DNA of 64,000 nucleotides from Pleurodeles waltl (taxonomy: Eukaryota > Chordata > Amphibia > Caudata > Salamandridae), in assembly GCF_031143425.1 (NCBI RefSeq), contig NC_090440.1, forward strand, positions 344,351,844 to 344,415,843. The letters are read 5' to 3'. Of this stretch, positions 48,431-59,451 are shown piece after piece. The notes under the pieces were generated by a model. The model worked only from the letters and a program-made list of their open reading frames with translations. It searched no databases and was not told the DNA's origin. The stretch's first letter is position 1. Each line of letters starts with the position of its first letter. The position numbers and the translations under genes are program-made.

Positions 48431-49186
48431 GTAAACCAGCAAATGCGATATTTATAATTTAAGGTTCATCAAATGTGAGTGTTTAATCTTGCGTTTTGGT
48501 TTGAAAGGGAATACAGAGACACCAGTTGAGGCAAACTTGGGGTTATGTTTGATTGACAAACAAATAGATATAAATTGATGACCATGACTGCCACTCACAA
48601 AATGTTGTGTTTCACAGAGATCATCCATTTTGTTCACCATTTACAAGTTGAGTTTACCAATCTATTCACAATTTGTATGTTGGAAACAATAAATCTAATT
48701 TACATGCTTAACATTTTATAAATACGGATACTTTCTTTTTTATTTTGCTTTTTTAAATTTTGGTTTATAGTTGCCATAGCTGGACAATTCATTAGTTCAA
48801 ACATTTAACTAAAATAGTATGTAACATAATTCCATCAAAGAATTTCGTACAATTAACTACAGTGGGTGGAAGCGTAGAGGAATGTTGTTGCATTTTCCTT
48901 CTGGTGCTATTTAAAGTCTTGCATTGCACATTCTTTTCTGCACACCCTTGAAGCCTTATGCTAAAAAGGAGACAATAGAAACTAGTGTGTTGAGGACAGA
49001 CTGTTCCTTCCTTTGTCTCTGCTGCTTTGCTGCAGGAGACGAGAGACCTATATAATATGAATAGGGTTCTGGAATAACACAACAGTAAGGTCTTGGATAA
49101 ATGCAACCATACAGGACAAAATAGTGAGGTGGGATTAGCTGAATTCTGAGGCAAGAAAAAAGTATATGATGTGATTAGATTGAGGT
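48431..49186. other. Unclassified sequence, no gene seen
   Basis: AT-rich. The short minus-strand frames at 48452-49154 are unsupported. Confidence 0.35.
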
Positions 49187-49582
49187 AGGCACATCTAGAG
49201 TGTCTCTGGTGTTGCAGGGTGCTCCTTACTGGAACTGCTCTCCATCTAAACTTGGGAACTACCCAGAGTTCTCTCTCCTATTTTGCATTATTTATCTATC
49301 ACTCTAACCCTGAAAGGGTGTTGTTTTGACTTATACTGGGTGCTCCCTTGTGTGTGGACAAAGCTAAACCTCTCATCTCTGAAGAGATGTAATGACATCA
49401 AAATACGTGTCAGGGGTTGATTTTGCTTATTCCAGGTAGGCTTGGATGGTATTTTACCAGTTCAAAGCTGTAATACTGTTCCTGGAGTGGTGAAAGGCTT
49501 TTGTCATTTTATAGCTCAGCAAGAATGGCACTGGGCCAATACTGTGCTTAAAGATTTTGCTGTACAAATGGCAATAGACTTT

Positions 49583-50136
49583 GGGGGTCATTCTGACCCC
49601 GGCGGTCATGGACCGCCGGGGCCAGGGTTGGCGGGAGCACCGCCAACAGGCTGGCGGTGCCCCGCAGGGCATTCTGACCGCGGCGGTTTGGCCGCGGTCA
49701 GAAGTGGAAAACCGGCGGTCTCCCGCCGGTTTTCCGCTGCCCAAAAGAATCCGCCATGGCGGCGCAGCTCGCTGCGCCGCCATGGGGATTCTGACACCCC
49801 ATACCGCCATCCTGTTCATGGCGGTATGGGGTGTCGTGGGGCCCCCATAAGAGGGCCCCACAAAGAATTTCACTGTCTGCATTGCAGACAGTGAAATTCG
49901 CGACGGGTGCCACTGCACCCGTCGCACCTTCCCACTCCGCCGGCTCAATTCTGAGCCGGCGTCCTCGTGGGAAGGGTCTTTTGCACTGGGCTGGCGGGCG
50001 GCCTTTTGGCGGTCGCCCGCCAGCCCAGTGCAAAAGCCAAAATACCCTCAGCGGTCTTTCGACCGCGGAGCGGTATTTTGGAGGGGGGAACTCTGGCGGG
50101 CGGCCTCCGCCGCCCGTCAGAGTCAGAATCATCCCC
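49583..50136. mobile_element. 554-bp Harbinger MITE matching the autonomous element's left end
   Basis: It is flanked by TTT on both sides (49580-49582 and 50137-50139). The left end GGGGGTCATTCTGACCCCGG is nearly identical to the terminus at 59452 (GGGGGTCATTCTGACCCTGG); the right end complemented is GGGGATGATTCTGACTCTG. The inside consists of nested CG-rich inverted repeats (for example GGCGGCGCAGC and its complement near 49758-49785, and GGCTGGCGGGC pairs near 49990-50020) and the internal hairpin 49868-49896 (TTTCACTGTCTGC and GCAGACAGTGAAA). Open frames of up to 164 codons across it come from low stop frequency in CG-rich DNA. Confidence 0.87.
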
Positions 50137-50587
50137 TTTGTCACTTTCTAGCTTGATGTGGATGGCACTGTGCCACCTATGCTTAAAAATTTTGCTAGAA
50201 AAACAGACATTTGAGGTGAGCAAATCTGGAGCATCGCTGGTGTTGCAGCGTGCTCCTCATTGGAACTGCTCTCCACCTAAACTTGGGAACTACCCAGAGT
50301 TCTCTCTTCTGTTCTGCATGATGTATGTGTCACACTAACCCTGAAAGGGTGTTGTTTTGACTTACACTGGGTGCTCCCTTGTATGTGGAAAAAGCTAAAC
50401 CTCTCTGAAGAGATATAATGACATCAAAACAAGTGTCCAGGTTGGCTTGCATGGTATTTTACCAGTCCAAAGCTGTAATACTGTGCCTGGAGTGGTGAAA
50501 GGCTTTTGTCATTTTTCAGCTCCTCAAGGATGGCACTGGGCCAATCCTATGCTTAAAGATTTTGCTGTACAAATGGCAAAAGACTTT

Positions 50588-50759
50588 GGGCCTGATTACA
50601 ACCTTGGCGGAGGGGATTACTCTGTCCCAAATGTGACAGATATCCCGCCTGCCATTTTACAAGTTCCATTATATCCTACGGAACTTGTAACACGGCAGAT
50701 GGGATATACGTCACATTTGGGACGGAGTAAGCCCCTCCGCCAAGGTTGTAATCGGGCCC
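50588..50759. mobile_element. 172-bp hairpin MITE
   Basis: Near-perfect hairpin with ends GGGCCTGATTACAACCTTGG and its complement, and core CCATTATATCCTACGG. The left flank is TTT and the right flank ATA, so the duplication is not intact or the target was altered. It lies at the position equivalent to that of the 554-bp MITE in the preceding repeat unit. Confidence 0.83.
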
Positions 50760-52119
50760 ATAGTCAATTTCTAGCTCAGCGTGGATGACACTGTGCTAAT
50801 CCTATGCTTTAAAACTTTTCTAGAAAAACAGACATTTGAGGTGAGCAAATCTAGAGTGTCGCTGGTGTTGCAGGGTGCTCCTTACTGGAACTGCTCTCTA
50901 CCTAAACCTGGGAACTACCCAGAGATCTCTCTTCTGTTTTGCATAATTTATGCATAACTCTAATACTGAAAGGGTTGTTTTGATATATAAATGTGTATGT
51001 GTGTATATATATATATTAAACTGAAAAAGCCAAAGGCTACAGGGACATTATATTTAGGAAACAGAATAAAACAATCTTAGAAATTCACAAAAACAAGGTT
51101 ACAGGCATGTTATAGTTAGGTTCAGATTTTACCTGCGCAAAACCATAGAAATTCAGCTGTTATAGTTAGAGTTTTTTCACATAACTATAACTTGTGCCCT
51201 AAGGTAACTATAACTTGCACCCTCACCATGCACAATATTCTCATCCATAATTTTACTGCAAATCTTACTGTGATATTTTCAATGATGTCATAGAAGATGT
51301 CATTAGTGATGTAATATCTGGGGTAATTAGCAGTGCATGGCGAGAGCGTGAGTTACAGTTATTTTATTGCACACGTTATAGTTACTTGAAATAACTATAA
51401 CAGGTGAATTTCTATAGTTTTGTGCGAGTAAATTATGAACCTAACTATAAAGTTTTTAAAATTCTATTTGCTTGTAATGCACTGCTTATGACCTTACATA
51501 TTACATCAGTCATGAGTGACTGTGTGATTGATTATATTAGCGAGTGAATGGGTGTGTCAGTGGCCATATTGGTTAGTGAGTAGCTGTATGAGTGAATGAC
51601 TGGCTGTGTAAGTGGCTATATGGGCGAGTGAGTGTCTGTTTGGTTAAATTAGTTGGTGTGTGAGTGGCTGTCTTGTAGAGTAAGTGGCTCTATGAATAGA
51701 TGTATGGTGAGTAAGCAGATGTGCTTTTATGGATGTGTGAAAGTACTGTAGTGAATCCTAGTTCGCTTTTAATGGGATAACAGGAGTTAGCTTAGCCTCT
51801 GGCTTTCAGACTCGTGCCCCCGTCACCTAGTGACTTTTAACCTACTTAGCTTGCTTTGTCTTAGCCCTTTTAGTTATTTAATTCTTCTAAGATGGCTGCC
51901 TTGTTTATAGTTAGGCCACTTGTTATGAGTTACATTATCAGTGTCACCGCGCTAAGGCGTCAAGATCAAGCAACAAAGACAAACAAACAGTAGGAGGTCA
52001 CACTTAGGGATTTTACCTCTCTATACTTTCGAGGGATTATTTATATTAATTGCCATCCCAAGCATGTCTGTTATCTATTGTCTGGAAACACACCTACGTC
52101 AGGGGTCCTTGTAGATCTG

Positions 52120-52127
52120 TATAAATA
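52120..52127 (+). promoter_or_regulatory. LTR TATA box
   Basis: TATAAATA at the expected place in U3, followed about 40 bp later by a CA-rich region suitable for initiation. Confidence 0.6.
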
Positions 52128-52410
52128 CTTTAGACAGATAATCAGAGGGATTCCGACCAGAGGGCATCACCACCATCGCTGATATCGATGCTGCACGTCG
52201 TCTTGACGCTGACCCAGACTTCGTGTCCCTGCGGAGTCTGAGATAGAGACCTCATTCCAAGGTAACGAGGTTTGGGGGCTCCTCTCATGGACATGGCATT
52301 GGCAGATTAGGTTTAACAAACCCAGCTCTCCTTTAGGTAGGAGGTTAGGCCTTTCACATTAGGGTATTAGGGCATTGTACATCTCATATGTCTTTGCTGT
52401 GCATTGCAAG

Positions 52411-52524
52411 ATGGTGGGGGTCTTTGTAATAATGACTCTCGTCTTCACAATTCTGTTTCTTGCATTATTCATTATCCTAATCATTGCAGCCCATGCAACT
52501 TATCGCAAATTGCAGTTATGTTAA
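52411..52524 (+). CDS. Small hydrophobic ORF (37 residues) within the solo LTR
   Basis: An ATG preceded by TGCAAG opens a 37-codon frame whose residues 4-27 are almost entirely hydrophobic (start MVGVFVIMTLV, then a run of L, I, F and A), followed by a short polar tail ending RKLQLC. It would be a single membrane-spanning peptide. The TAA stop touches the AATAAA polyadenylation signal. It could be a remnant of a 3' coding tail overlapping the LTR or a chance frame. Nothing shows that it is translated, and no family was recognised. Confidence 0.25.
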   Translation: MVGVFVIMTLVFTILFLALFIILIIAAHATYRKLQLC

Positions 52525-52529
52525 ATAAA
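52524..52529 (+). promoter_or_regulatory. LTR polyadenylation signal AATAAA
   Basis: The hexamer lies about 400 bp after the TATA box and is followed by a T/G-rich region (TCTTTGTCATTGCCTGTGTTTG), the usual downstream element. Confidence 0.6.
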
Positions 52530-53449
52530 AACTATTGAAACTTTACTGCATCTTTGTCATTGCCTGTGTTTGTATGAGACATGATATATCTGTGAGAAAG
52601 GGGTAATCTCCGTTTAACCACAACACTCCCTGAGATGTCTTATTCTCAAGTCCATACGTAAAGGCTGCCACAAATCACCTTTTACTATTGTGTTTCTGGT
52701 GAGGGGCTGCTAGTGAGCTGGTAAGGTTGGGACAACAATTGCGACTTGTTGTAGGAAAGGTGTAGTCGCCTACAAACAAAAGTACTGTCATCCTTTAACC
52801 AGCAGTCTTGCCCAGAGCAAGAGTCCAAACTACGACAGTACATAAGTGGTTGTGTGGGTGTGAGTGAGTGTGTGCGTGTCGTATGGGTGAGTGAGTGGCT
52901 CTGTTTAGAGTCTGTATAGGTGAGTGAATGAGTGAGTGAGTAAGTGTGTAAGTGGCCATATGGGCAAGTGACTGGTTGTATGAGTGCCTTTATGAGTAAG
53001 TGAGTGGGTGTCTGAGTGGCTTTATGTGTGAGTACTTGTACGGGTCTGTTAATGGGTATGTGAGTGGTTGTGTGAGTGTGTGTGTGGGTGTATGAGAGGT
53101 TGTATAGGGGTGTGAGTGGCCATGTGGGTGCTTCTGTGGATGATGTCATCAGTGATGGCATCAGTGATGCAATTTGAGATGTCATCAGTGATGTCACTGA
53201 CCATGTTATGAGCGATGTAATATGTGCGGTTACAGTTAGCCCAGGTAACTATAACGGCTGAATTTGAGTGGCTTTGTACAAGTGAAATGCGAGCCTAACT
53301 ATAATGTCCCAGTAACCTTTGTTTTTTTGTGAATTTCTAAGGTTTTTTAAATTCTATTTCCTAACAATACTGGCCCTATAACCTTTGTGTTTTTCAGTGA
53401 ATTTCTAAGGTTTTTTTAATTTTATTTCCTAACTGTACACACTAACCTT

Positions 53450-54125
53450 TGACAGTGAGCGTGTAAGTGAGTGCATAAGTGTCTCAGTAGGTCTGTAAGT
53501 GGGTGTAAGATTATCTGAGTGGGTCTGTCGATGGGAGTGTCTAAGCAGGTCTGTGAGTGGGTGCAAGAGTCTCTGAGTGGGTGTGTGAGTGTCTAAGTGG
53601 GTCTGTGAGTGGGTGCATGAGTGTCTGAGTGAGTGTGTGAGTGGGTGCGTGATTGTCTCAGTGGGTCTGTGAGTGGGTGCGTTAGTCTCTGAGTTGGTCT
53701 GTGAGTGGGGCTGTGAGTCTGAGTGGGTCTGTGGTGAGTGCCTGAGTCTCTGAGTGGGTCTGAGTGGGGGTGTGAGTCTCTGAATGGGTTTGTGATTGGA
53801 TATGTGAGCAGATCTGTAAGTCAGTGTGTCTAAGTGGGTCTGTGAAAGAATGTGTCAGTGTCTGAGTAGGTCTGTGAGTGGGTATATGAGTCTCTGAGTG
53901 CATCTGTGAGTGGGTGCATGAGTTTGTGAGTATGTCTGTGAGTGAGTGCATGTGTCTTTGAGTGGGTCTGTGAGTGGGAAATTGAGCTTGAGTGTGCCTG
54001 TGAATGGGTGCATGAATGTCTGAGTGGTTCTGTGAGTGGGTGCACGAGTGTCTGAGTTTGTGTCTGAGTGCATCTGAGTGGGTATGTGAGAGTCTGTGTG
54101 AGTGTGTCAGTACCTGTGTGAATGA
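53450..54125. repeat. Minisatellite of GTGAGTGGGT-type units, about 32-bp period
   Basis: Units such as GTCTGTGAGTGGGTGCATGA followed by GTGTCTGAGTGG repeat about 20 times, with internal GTGAGTG sub-repeats. The low stop frequency gives long minus-strand open frames rich in TH and S, which I do not regard as genes. Confidence 0.85.
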
Positions 54126-54439
54126 CTTCGTCATAAAGAAACCTCACCTGACCTTTGTTCGAAAACGAGTCCACAGTATTGCACAAAATAATCTTTGTTC
54201 TTTGAAAATAGAATTGGCCCCGGGGAGGCAGTGGTTCCCAGGGCCTGACCGGGTCTGTGTGCCCCCAATGTATTTCTTAAATTGTGGCCCTGGGGAGATG
54301 GTGGTCCCTGTGGCTTAGAAATGAAGGAGGGCCACGTGTGCTTCCCTCCTTCAGTTTAATAAAGGAGGAATACCCTGGGAACTGGCTCACCTGGGTTCTT
54401 AATTAAAGACAAGCACAGGAGACCGCACTTGTTTTATTT
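54126..54439. other. Short repeat pair, otherwise unclassified
   Basis: GGCCCYGGGGAGRYRGTGG occurs near 54217 and again near 54286, a decayed pair of about 70-bp period. No gene seen. Confidence 0.4.
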
Positions 54440-55590
54440 TTTCATTATTGCAGCAAATTCGCAAATTTCACAAATTTGTGGCAAAAGTAAATTTAAAAAA
54501 CATGCTTTTGTTGATCTGCCTGTGTACCTCTGGGATCCCAAGAACAAGGGTTGGGGTTCTAGGTATTCCTTTTTTTCAAATTTTTTTTATGGGACTCCGC
54601 TAACCCCGAGCCACAAGGTGGCTGCCAACAATTCCTGTTTGGAGTGTTGGCAGCCAATCAGATCTCTTCATTTACCTGCACAAGCGTGTATCTCTTTGCA
54701 AAGTCGTCATGGAGGATCTATGGCCCCATACAACTTTGGATTTCCTTAAATTTCTCAACAACTACTGAAAGGATTTACACCAAATCACAAAAAGCACTAT
54801 CTGCAGAACAACATCTAGCTTTCTGCCAAATTTGGTGTAATTCTGTCCAGCGCTTCGGGCTATACTCATGTTCAAAACTCCTTTGGGGATTAACATGGGA
54901 AACACGCTTTTTTAATCCTCCTTTTTCTCGGCCCCCACTTGACAAATCACCCTGAAATTTTTCATGTGCAACAAAAGTTACTGCCACATTTTTGTTTGGA
55001 ACATTTCTTGAAGATCTGTCAAACGACTCTAAAGATACAGGAAAGTCAAAAAATGCATTCCAATGGAAACATGGTACTAACTACAACTACCTACTAGCGA
55101 ACACCAGTAGGTAATATATATATGCACATAACGTTTTTGGTGAAAGTATTTGAGACAGTCATTAAAGCGTTGCACTTTGAAATATGAGTGATGAGCGCAA
55201 AATGATTGAGAATTAGACATTTACTTAAGAGATATCAGAGTGGTAAGTAATGGTGAACATATGCTATGATGGCGGCGCTGTAAGACAGGGCTCCTTCAGG
55301 ACCAAGAGCTAGCTTTCTGCCAAATTTGTGTAATTCTGTAGAGTGGTTCGGACAGTTCAAATTCCATATGAGAAATTGCATGGGGAAAAATAATTTTGGG
55401 GCCCCTTTTTACTCACCTGGCTTGACGAATCAGTGTAAATCTTTCAACAGAGCATCTAAACTGACTTAATTAGTAGTTCTGAAAATTTTGTGATGATTTC
55501 TCAACTGGTGCCTTAAGCTATTGGCCAAACAAAAACACTTTTCCTGTGAAAACTAGGTCCTAAATCCAACTACCTTCTATTGGCTCCCAG
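54440..55590 (+). repeat. Interspersed repeat present as two tandem partial copies
   Basis: The 54790-55110 and 55270-55590 segments share CTAGCTTTCTGCCAAATTTG, GTAATTCTGT, CATGGGAAA..., CTTGACRAATCA, and an ending with CTAACTACAACTACC or CTAAATCCAACTACC. They are thus two diverged copies of one sequence, about 470 bp apart. The open frames at 54429-54955 lack any domain. Confidence 0.6.
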
Positions 55591-56619
55591 TGGGAAATAA
55601 ATAAATACATATACATACATATATATGTATAAATACTCAAACACCAAACTCCATCAAGCTGCCCCTCCTTTTCCCAGCAGGTGCCATGAAACCTGAGGTT
55701 GGTCCTACAAAATATGCTTCAGAGCAACCATGAACTTGTGCACTCACTGAGACTAGGATACCTGTTTATTTAAATAGCCAGCTCAAACAAAAAGTCTTGA
55801 CAGATGCATTTTGGCAAAGCGTCTTTGTTAGCGTCAAGCTCACCGGCTGAAATTTGCTATTTTAATCAGCATAATAGCATTTCATTGGGCACCAGAAAAA
55901 ATAATCAAAATGGTGAACGCACTCATAATTCATAGACTTTGTCATCTCCTAATAGAGAGCATGGTGGCCATCTTTAAAGTGTACAACTTTATTGCCTAAA
56001 ATACAAGCATTATCTCCGTATTCACAATCCAATTAATGCATCAGGCAAATAAAAATAGAATCATAATTATTTGTCAAAACCAATCACATCTGAATAAATA
56101 AACAATTCCTTAATTCAAATCTTCTAATCATTGTGCCATATGCATCACTACTTTGTCATACAACTGTATACAGTGCCCTGAACCTGTTATTTGTGTAAAA
56201 TCAGTGAATGGTCATCCTAAGTAGTCTCCAGTCGTGCAAATCATATTATTTATTTAACTCTGTTCCTTTAATGTAAATGCTGTCATATGGCAATTTGGAA
56301 ACTTAACAGTCCTTAAAGGAACTGACTTATGTGGCCCTGAATGGACATGATGAAATGTCTGTCATGATGTGACTCCATTCTTCTTGAACCCTGAGTGGGT
56401 GCACTCAATTAACCCCCAGGGACCATGAAATGAATTGTATAAGGATACCTTTGAATCACACCCAGTTTCCTCAATCCACGCCCCTCAAAAATTAACTAAT
56501 ATGTGTTACAACTCCTCATCGCTACTCAAACCTTTAGGCCCCCATGGTCTGTAATTCAATGATGTAACGTGACTCTAACCATCTAAGATTTCCAACTCTA
56601 TCACCTCCTCTTTCAACCA
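55591..56619. other. Unclassified sequence, no gene seen
   Basis: AT-rich. It may include the 3' end of the minus-strand Penelope-like element at its right side. Confidence 0.35.
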
Positions 56620-59210
56620 CAGTGACCTGGTCGATACAAAAAATTGCAGTAAGTTGCTATTACTGTGATGCTCAGTTTGGAAATATCAGGCCACTGGATA
56701 CGTCACGTCTGCCTTATTGATAGCACACATGATCTAATATCCTCTTTTTTGCTGCCTGTATAGTGCTGCCCGCATACTTTTTGTCACAAGGACACAGCAG
56801 ACAATACACAACGTGACTCGATTTGCAATTCAATGGTTTAGTATTGCATTCCTTCTCTCGCTTCCCTGGCACCTCATTATGCCACTACGCTTGTACGCTT
56901 TGCACCTTAAGCAAGGAAAAAATCCTGCTGCCTTAGTGGAATCAGCCTGCTTTTCAGTGTAATGACTGTGCACTAAAAGGTTCCTCATTGAAGTGTTCCC
57001 CCGTATGTCACCTGTGGGATTGATGGAAAAATGTGTCCTAATATATGGTCAGTCATTAAAACCTTCCAATTCTTTTTCAAGATACCACATAGTTGCAATG
57101 AATCCATAGAAAATGCAGTAATCAATCTCACCATGTCTTCCTTGCCTTCTCGCTTGTCAGACCGATGCAATAGTAACTGCCATCTGTCTGTGCAGCCGAC
57201 CCTCTATCTGCCTGACTCAATACTCTACTAGAGTACCCCCTCTGTTTGAACCTCAGTAGAACTACATTTCCTGCCATAGCGTAATCTGCAGGCAGGGAAC
57301 AGTTTTGCCTAGTGCGCAACAGTTCCCTGTAGAGAATACTTTGAATAAGGCAGCAGGGGTGCTGCCTTTTAGCATGCAGGATTGAGTTGCCTTCAGTGGT
57401 CTTCCAATAGAGTGTAGTATAGATGACCCTCCTGTACGTAGACGTGGCAGTCTGAAAAAGCCACTGCAATCTTATTAATGCCGCTAGTGAAATGAAGATT
57501 AGGAGTGTTGTTGTTCAATCTGTCTATATATTCCTTGGACACTTCCCAAGTGCCATTCCACACCATAAACAATTCATCAATATACATCACTCCCAATTCG
57601 ACACTCTGTGCCCATGGGTTGTTATCCTCAGCCCAGGCCAAGTGCTTCTCCCACCAGCCTGTGAACAAGTTCACATAGCTTGAGGCAAAGCATGAGCCCA
57701 TAGCTGTCCTCTGGATCTGTTGGTAGAGTTGTCCTGAGAAAATAAATATATTTGGATTTAGGCAGAAAGCAATCAGTTCCAAAATCATCAAATTATGCTC
57801 ATACTAGTTCAAAGGCCATTTTCTTCAAAAGGATTCCATTGCTTTCAGGGAAATACGTGTATACAAACTGGTTATATCGAGAGTGATGAGAAGAAAGTTG
57901 ACATTCTACTCGATCCCCTCTATGGTTCTCATACAATCAGTGGTATCTCACACATAAGAGCTCAAGTCTCTCACAAAAGGAAACAAAAAATGAGTCTACA
58001 AAAATTGAGGCACAGTCAAGGAGGCTTCCCCTGGATGACATAATAGGATGTTCAGGTAGAACTTCTGCATTTTTTTGCCCCTTTGTTAGGTGATAATAAG
58101 TAGGAATACTGGTGTATTCCACTTTGAGAACTTGATACTCGTCATAGTCCAAGACCCCCCGGTCTCTCCATTTCTCCAATAAGCTGTAAAACTCCGGGAT
58201 ACTCTCCACATATTGTTTCCTGTTGACTGGATGATACCATGTCCTATTCTCTAGTTGTCTAAGGGCTTCCTTCACATATTGCTCCTTTGTTTGCAAAACA
58301 ATATTATCCCCTTTATTCCATGGTTTGATCACCATCAAGGAGTCCTTTCGGAGATCCACTACTGCTAGCCATTGTTCTTTCAAAAGATTGAAATGTCGAC
58401 GATGATAGTTCTTCCTCATTCTAAACTTATCAAGATCATGTATTACTTCCTCATAGAAGCAGTCAATGGCGTAGTAAGGGGTCTGCAGGATGAATCAAGA
58501 TTTCACCTTAAACTTACTCTTTGCACTACTTTGCTCAATACCAAATTGCTCAGTGATGTTAATCACCCCATCAGGAGGTAACTGTGGAGCTACCGGTACT
58601 CCTCCCTCCACTTCGTGTAGAAGTTATAATGTCTACAAGTCCTCCCCTGTCAGACTATCAGTTATTTGAGGATTGTTTCCATGACTTGGCTTGTTTTTAT
58701 TTGGATGAATCAGGTGTATCTACTTCAGCTTTAATTTCCCTAACGTACTATTAGAGGTCTATCCAAGTCTGTGTATTATTCAAGGGAGAGGATGGGCAAC
58801 AAGTTAAACCTAGTCACAAAACCTCTATTTCTGCTTTCATCAATGTCTTCTCGATGAGGTCTATTACTGTAAGATTACTGACATTCATTTGCGATATCCT
58901 CCCCTCCCCCTTGCTGCTTTCTGTGGCGAGGATTTGTTTGTGCCCCTTCTGCACTTTCGCGCTTTCTGTTCTTCCATCTTGTGGGTGCATCAGCTGAGTG
59001 GGTCAATTTTGAAGTGTGTCGTATCAGTTGGTATTCCTGGGGAAAATGCATCCTCTACTGGTATTTGGTTGAGGTCTCACATTATTGTTATCCCCATCTG
59101 AGTAATCTGTCTCCACTTCTGGCTCTGTGTCTTTGGAGCATTCAACATTGTGATTCCTTGTTTGCTGTAATTGTCTCATCTGTATCTCAAACCTCTTAGC
59201 AAAAGTCAAC
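56620..59210 (-). pseudogene. Penelope-like retroelement, near full-length but dead (reverse transcriptase plus GIY-YIG)
   Basis: The domain order of Penelope-like elements is visible on the minus strand. An N-terminal part with LTCCPSSPLNNTQTWIDL lies near 58730-58790. KDSLMVIKPWNKGDNIVLQT follows near 58290-58350, and PTYYHLTKGQKNAEVLPEHP then SSRGSLLDCAS near 58000-58110. FLLITLDITSLYT follows near 57860-57900 and RTAMGSCFASSYVNLF near 57660-57705. The catalytic block is YIDELFMVW near 57560-57584, and RYLLRTRQNCS-like and FKQRGYSSRVL blocks lie near 57230-57320. A degraded GIY-YIG part (VCCVLVTKSM...HPVA-like) lies near 56620-56800. The catalytic YIDD is YIDE, and many stops and frameshifts are present. 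This element is distinct from LINEs: no AP endonuclease is present. Confidence 0.85.
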
Positions 59211-59451
59211 ACTCACCCAGATTCATAGACTTGTTGGGCCCGCGCAAACTTACTCCGTTTGTGTTGCTTAATTTTTGCTTCATATACAACCAATCTTTTT
59301 TCTTTTGTTGATGCAGTGCTTCTGCTCAGGCTGTATCAGCATCCTGTGTGCTAAAGTCTTCTATCTTTTTTAATCTCCTCTAATAACTTAGCTCTATCAT
59401 TGATTGCACACTTAATCAAAATTTGCACCATTCCTTTAAAAAAAGAACATA
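59211..59451. other. Short stretch between the Penelope-like element and the Harbinger element
   Basis: Probably the 5' end of the Penelope-like element. The sequence ends AACATA immediately before the Harbinger terminus, leaving ATA as the likely target duplication. Confidence 0.4.

Larger units (their letters stand above)
49187..50975 (+). repeat. Tandem repeat of about 460 bp, 2.3 units, each full unit carrying a different MITE
   Basis: Unit 1 is 49187-50211, unit 2 is 50212-50836 and unit 3 (partial) 50837-50975. Shared words include TTGCAGSGTGCTCC, ACTACCCAGAG, CCTGAAAGGGTGTTGTTTTG, GGTGAAAGGCTTTTGTCATT and AAAACAGACATTTGAGGTGAG. With the MITEs removed, units 1 and 2 measure about 468 and 453 bp. 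In both, the MITE follows the word GACTTT and precedes GTCA(C/A)TTTCTAGCT, the same position in the unit. Confidence 0.85.
51747..52837 (+). mobile_element. Solo LTR of an endogenous retrovirus or LTR retrotransposon, 1,091 bp
   Basis: It begins TGTAGTGAATCC and ends CCAAACTACGACA, the TG...CA pattern with a short inverted end (TGTAGT and ACTACGACA). GTAC is duplicated on both sides (51743-51746 and 52838-52841). A TATAAATA box (52120-52127) and AATAAA (52524-52529) are in LTR order and about 400 bp apart. It interrupts a GTGAGTGG minisatellite that continues on the other side. No internal region or second LTR is present, so it is the product of LTR-LTR recombination. A 4-bp duplication fits several retrovirus-like groups. 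Confidence 0.88.
51010..53445. repeat. Inverted-repeat-bounded element with an internal GTGAGTGG minisatellite, split by a solo LTR
   Basis: The left part (about 51010-51170) and the right part (about 53225-53445) are inverted copies of each other; they share GTTATAGTTAGG...TAGAAATTCA on one side and TGAATTT...CCTAACTATAA on the other. The right arm repeats its outer 75 bp twice (GTGAATTTCTAAGG near 53328 and 53397). A further inverted arm occurs at 51392-51450. Between the arms is a GTGAGTGGCTGTATGAGTG-type minisatellite (about 51500-51742 and 52842-53130). Without the LTR the element is about 1.34 kb. Class unknown. Confidence 0.6.

Noticed and set aside
49442..50338. Several open frames of 100-164 codons on both strands
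   Set aside because: They overlap one another inside a CG-rich palindromic MITE and the flanking tandem repeat; low stop frequency explains them.
52685..54134. Thr/His/Ser-rich frames of 150-170 codons
   Set aside because: Translations of the GTGAGTGG minisatellite and of LTR sequence; not gene-like.
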